A DNA stretch of 31,490 nt from positions 1-31,490 of the IMG/VR virus record IMGVR_UViG_3300012204_000018. One strand, given 5' to 3'. Shown in pieces: positions 28,709-31,490 of the stretch. Each line of letters begins with the position of its first letter. Position 1 is the stretch's first letter. Source of the stretch: a virus. The notes under the pieces are model-generated. The model was not told where the DNA came from and did no database searches. It saw only the letters and a list, made by a program, of their open reading frames with translations. Both the position numbers and the translations under genes were made by a program.

Positions 28709-31490
28709 ATGGCGGTTCCCGTGCGCGTCTTCCCTTCGCTCTCTTTTGATGCCAAGAATCGAGCGAGCGGAAATCTAGATATCGAATACAACGGCCGACT
28801 GATCCTTGATGGGAATAATCAACCCGTCAAGGGAATCGGTCCGCAGTTTCAGAAGACTGGCATCTACTTCCAATCGCAGTACGACGATTTCGAAGCATTG
28901 TTCTACTGGAATCCGTCGTCTACCATTCCCGCGCCGATCGCCGGTCCCTGTGCCAAGGGTGGAAACGTCGTCGCCACGGCCGTTAACGGGACGGCCTTGG
29001 CCGTCTGGCGTAACGATCCCGGTATCGGGCCGCGCATCATTTTCCAGGACGGCCGGCCAGACCTCTTGGGGTTTGACGTACCGTGTTTCTCGGATGATGG
29101 TAAGCATTTCGCTTGTCTTCGTCACGAGGATGGATGGCTGTTCTTGAACGGACAACCCATCACGGGCGCCTACAACTGTCGACTTCCCCGTTTCGGCGGC
29201 ACAACCCTAATGGCCGAGATCGGAACGAACGGCCAGGTCATTGGAATCGCCGATTGCAACAACCCTGACACGGTGGCGCATCCCGCCATCTTTGGATTCC
29301 CAGCCAGCAATGGAAAGGCCATGTTGCCGCTGATGAAACCACGCCCCGTGTGGGTGGCGGCGGTTGGGCAGTTGATGTACGTTTGCCACACGAATGATGC
29401 ACTCATCATGCTCCAGTGGGGCGGGCGTAAAGGTAAGGTGTTCGCGCGGAACACTAAGGGCCTAGATCAGGGCTACAACGATGCGCGACCTACCGCCGAT
29501 GGACAGGTACGCGCTGTGTGGTCGGAGAACGAAGGTCATCCAGGCGACCGCACACTCGACCTCAACAATCTGATCGATGTTGTGGATGAAGTATCCGTAT
29601 CACTTCTCCCACCAGCGGAGAATCCGCCCATCAACACACTACCAGACGCGCCCTGGGTGACTGACCCCAAAGGCACGAAGTACGATGTGCGTGCCATTTG
29701 GCGGGCGTCGGCTACAGCTGAGAAAGTTGTCGGGGGCCGCAGTTTCCTGTGGTTCCGGAAAAGCGACGGCGTAGCCGGTGATCCCCAAGGCGCGTGGGGG
29801 GCATGGTTCGATCACACCATCGATACAGACCACGATCGTCCAGTCGCTGGGCTGTGGATGGATTCGTCCACAGGTCAGTTCTTGGATGCAGATACGCCCA
29901 AGCCGCGGAATCGCTGGATGACATTTCAGCCAAAACGCTTGTGGTTTCCACTCGTGGGGACGAGCCCCTGGAAACAAGCATTCTCCACGGGGTTTCATTG
30001 GCGAGAATACGCCGCCGACAAGATCGACCCTGTGGCATCGGAGATGCGATTCGAAAGTGGCCAGGCCGTCATGGGCGGTATCGCCATGCGGTACCGACAT
30101 ACCTACGACGCATCCACTCAGGACGGATATATCGAATACTCCTACTACGATGTGGCGATGATCGAACGCCGCTGGGAAATGTGGAAGAACGGAAAACTCG
30201 AACAGTTCACGCAACCTGTACCGGTCACGGGGAAGGAATCGTTTGTGGCGCCGTGGATTCTCCCGACGAACGATATCCTTCCCCTTCTCGAAGGAGGGAC
30301 CATGCCAACGTTCCCCACAGCCCTGTGGGCACAATTCAGGTTAGTTCTACCGCCAACGTTTCTGTCCGCACCGGCGTCCGAGGCAAAGGACAATGAAGCT
30401 CGGAAATATGTGGCGAAGTTTGCCGCGCAGTGCGCATTCAGCCTCGGTCCCAATTGGGGGGCCAAGAATGCCGGGGGCGGTCGTCCATTATCCAAGGATG
30501 TCGTCGCATACCAAGAAGGTGGACGGCTCTACGGGTTTGACATGTTCTCCGGCCTTGGTGAGAACGTGACGACTGTCAATGCCAGTCCCAGCGCGATGGA
30601 CATCACGGGTCAGTCCTTTGTGCCGGCCGGAACCGGGACCGTTCCCGCGCCGCAAGATTTCATCGGGGCTGGTGGCGGCGGCACAACGGACCCCGGCGTA
30701 CCCAACACGCCGGGAACTCTATCCAGTGGTCGTGCCATCTTCACTACAACTGGGAAGAACGGCATCCGCTACATGACGGCGGAAGACGGTGGTGGTGAGC
30801 AGGGCGCCACGGTGCCGACGATTGTCAATGGCCAGCGGGTTGACCGTCCAGCGGGCCTTGTTGCCGCTTCACGTACACAAGCCGACATCGACCGCTACGG
30901 AACAGGGTGGCAGGAATGGTACGTCTCTCCCGCGAGCATTGACAACCTCACCGGCGTCTCGATCAAGTGTGGCGAGTTTTACGCGACGGCCTGGGGCACC
31001 AATGGGAAGATGGTGTTCAATCGGCGTGCTATCGGGCCGGGGGAAGTTTGGCGTCTACATCACCAAGATAACGGGGTGGCGCTCCAGGCCTACAATGACA
31101 AGTTCGTGTGTGCGGAACGCGACGCACAGGGTAACGTGACGGGCGAAGTGAATGTCAACCGCGATGCGCCGGGTGAATGGGAGACATTCACGGCGACCGG
31201 CTTGACAGTGGGCGGGGGCAGTTCAGCGGTTGGTGGAGGACCAACGGCCCCGTTGGCGTATCCTGTGGCCATCGACGGGCGTTTCTTCCGTGTGCCGATC
31301 GTCGGTGCCAGCATGTTGTATGCGGCCTCGCCGCTGATCGATTACCGGGCCGCACTGGACGAGAATCAGGCGCTCGGTTTCAACGCCGTGCGACTGTTCT
31401 GTGGCCAGTTGGAACAGGTGGGTCAGGATGTGGGCGGTAGCCTGTATTCCCGCTTGGCGCAGATTGCCCGGGATTGCTTGGACCGCCGCA
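28709..31490 (+). CDS. Receptor-binding / depolymerase spike (3' end outside window)
   Basis: An ATG at 28709 with AGAGGAG upstream opens a frame with no stop to the window end, so at least 927 residues. Residues about 1-330 contain repeated strand-and-W/G motifs (VVATAVNGTALAVWRNDPG, HFACLRHEDGWLFLNGQPIT) like a beta-propeller. About 330-650 form a mixed beta region. A Gly/Pro linker (about 652-672) leads to a fascin-like beta-trefoil (about 674-835: GVALQAYNDKFVCAE, NVNRDAPGEWETFT). After a second linker, residues from about 850 (DGRFFRVPIVGASML, ALDENQALGFNAVRLFCG) resemble the start of a TIM-barrel glycoside hydrolase. It probably binds and cleaves a surface polysaccharide. Confidence 0.7.
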   Translation, partial: MAVPVRVFPSLSFDAKNRASGNLDIEYNGRLILDGNNQPVKGIGPQFQKTGIYFQSQYDDFEALFYWNPSSTIPAPIAGPCAKGGNVVATAVNGTALAVWRNDPGIGPRIIFQDGRPDLLGFDVPCFSDDGKHFACLRHEDGWLFLNGQPITGAYNCRLPRFGGTTLMAEIGTNGQVIGIADCNNPDTVAHPAIFGFPASNGKAMLPLMKPRPVWVAAVGQLMYVCHTNDALIMLQWGGRKGKVFARNTKGLDQGYNDARPTADGQVRAVWSENEGHPGDRTLDLNNLIDVVDEVSVSLLPPAENPPINTLPDAPWVTDPKGTKYDVRAIWRASATAEKVVGGRSFLWFRKSDGVAGDPQGAWGAWFDHTIDTDHDRPVAGLWMDSSTGQFLDADTPKPRNRWMTFQPKRLWFPLVGTSPWKQAFSTGFHWREYAADKIDPVASEMRFESGQAVMGGIAMRYRHTYDASTQDGYIEYSYYDVAMIERRWEMWKNGKLEQFTQPVPVTGKESFVAPWILPTNDILPLLEGGTMPTFPTALWAQFRLVLPPTFLSAPASEAKDNEARKYVAKFAAQCAFSLGPNWGAKNAGGGRPLSKDVVAYQEGGRLYGFDMFSGLGENVTTVNASPSAMDITGQSFVPAGTGTVPAPQDFIGAGGGGTTDPGVPNTPGTLSSGRAIFTTTGKNGIRYMTAEDGGGEQGATVPTIVNGQRVDRPAGLVAASRTQADIDRYGTGWQEWYVSPASIDNLTGVSIKCGEFYATAWGTNGKMVFNRRAIGPGEVWRLHHQDNGVALQAYNDKFVCAERDAQGNVTGEVNVNRDAPGEWETFTATGLTVGGGSSAVGGGPTAPLAYPVAIDGRFFRVPIVGASMLYAASPLIDYRAALDENQALGFNAVRLFCGQLEQVGQDVGGSLYSRLAQIARDCLDRR

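Noticed and set aside
1-31490. CRISPR arrays, insertion sequences, integrase, tRNAs and attachment sites
   Set aside because: No regularly spaced direct repeats, terminal inverted repeats with transposase, cloverleaf sequences or integrase motifs were seen in the window; the 63-bp repeats are coding.

Overview
The window is a dense block of late (virion and lysis) genes from a tailed bacteriophage or prophage. Every gene I can support lies on the + strand. The order is the classic one for a long-tailed siphovirus: terminase, portal, prohead protease, scaffold, decoration protein, major capsid protein, head-tail connectors, tail tube, frameshifted tail assembly chaperone, 1637-residue tape measure, tail hub, fibre, lysis genes, receptor-binding or depolymerase spike. 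There is no integrase, repressor, tRNA, IS element or CRISPR array. The sequence is moderately GC-rich with AGGAG-type ribosome sites and many ATGA or TGATG overlaps. Three proteins with Sec-type signal peptides and an M15-like endolysin favour a Gram-negative host, but this is an inference and I cannot name host or phage.

Layout. 1-3741: a probable small terminase subunit, TerL and portal, plus a small out-of-frame gene overlapping the portal end. 3744-7537: an unusual insert of four beta-rich, repetitive, surface-type proteins between portal and protease. 7538-7690: a gene-free stretch with a near-consensus sigma70 promoter, a structured leader and a perfect 12-bp terminator hairpin whose T-run abuts the protease ATG. 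7691-10989: XkdF-like protease, scaffold (with a plausible nested start), decoration protein, major capsid protein and a small follower. 11064-13828: head-tail connector, stopper, tail-completion and tail-terminator genes with small accessory genes. 13855-15049: two tandem, related tail tube proteins. 15196-15947: a tail assembly chaperone pair expressed through a -1 programmed frameshift (C CCA AAC followed by a hairpin); the second frame has no start codon of its own. 15954-25256: tape measure, hub and a signal-peptide-bearing fibre. 25265-27448: a possible promoter followed by small membrane or secreted proteins, a holin candidate and an M15 endolysin. 27458-28698: a DNA-binding-like protein fused in frame to a secreted protein, then a coding segment with no start. 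28709-31490: a spike of at least 927 residues that runs off the window and carries a possible beta-propeller, a fascin-like beta-trefoil and the start of what looks like a TIM-barrel glycosidase.

How the parts work together: terminase and portal package DNA; the protease and scaffold mature a capsid built from the HK97-type protein plus decoration proteins; connectors join it to a long tail whose length is set by the tape measure (roughly 240 nm by the usual rule of about 0.15 nm per residue); fibre and spike recognise or degrade the cell surface; holin and endolysin genes release progeny. The points most worth following are the leader-hairpin device at 7538-7691, the frameshift at 15618, the exported Cys-rich fibre, the broken or recoded genes at 27458-28698 and the enzyme-tipped spike.
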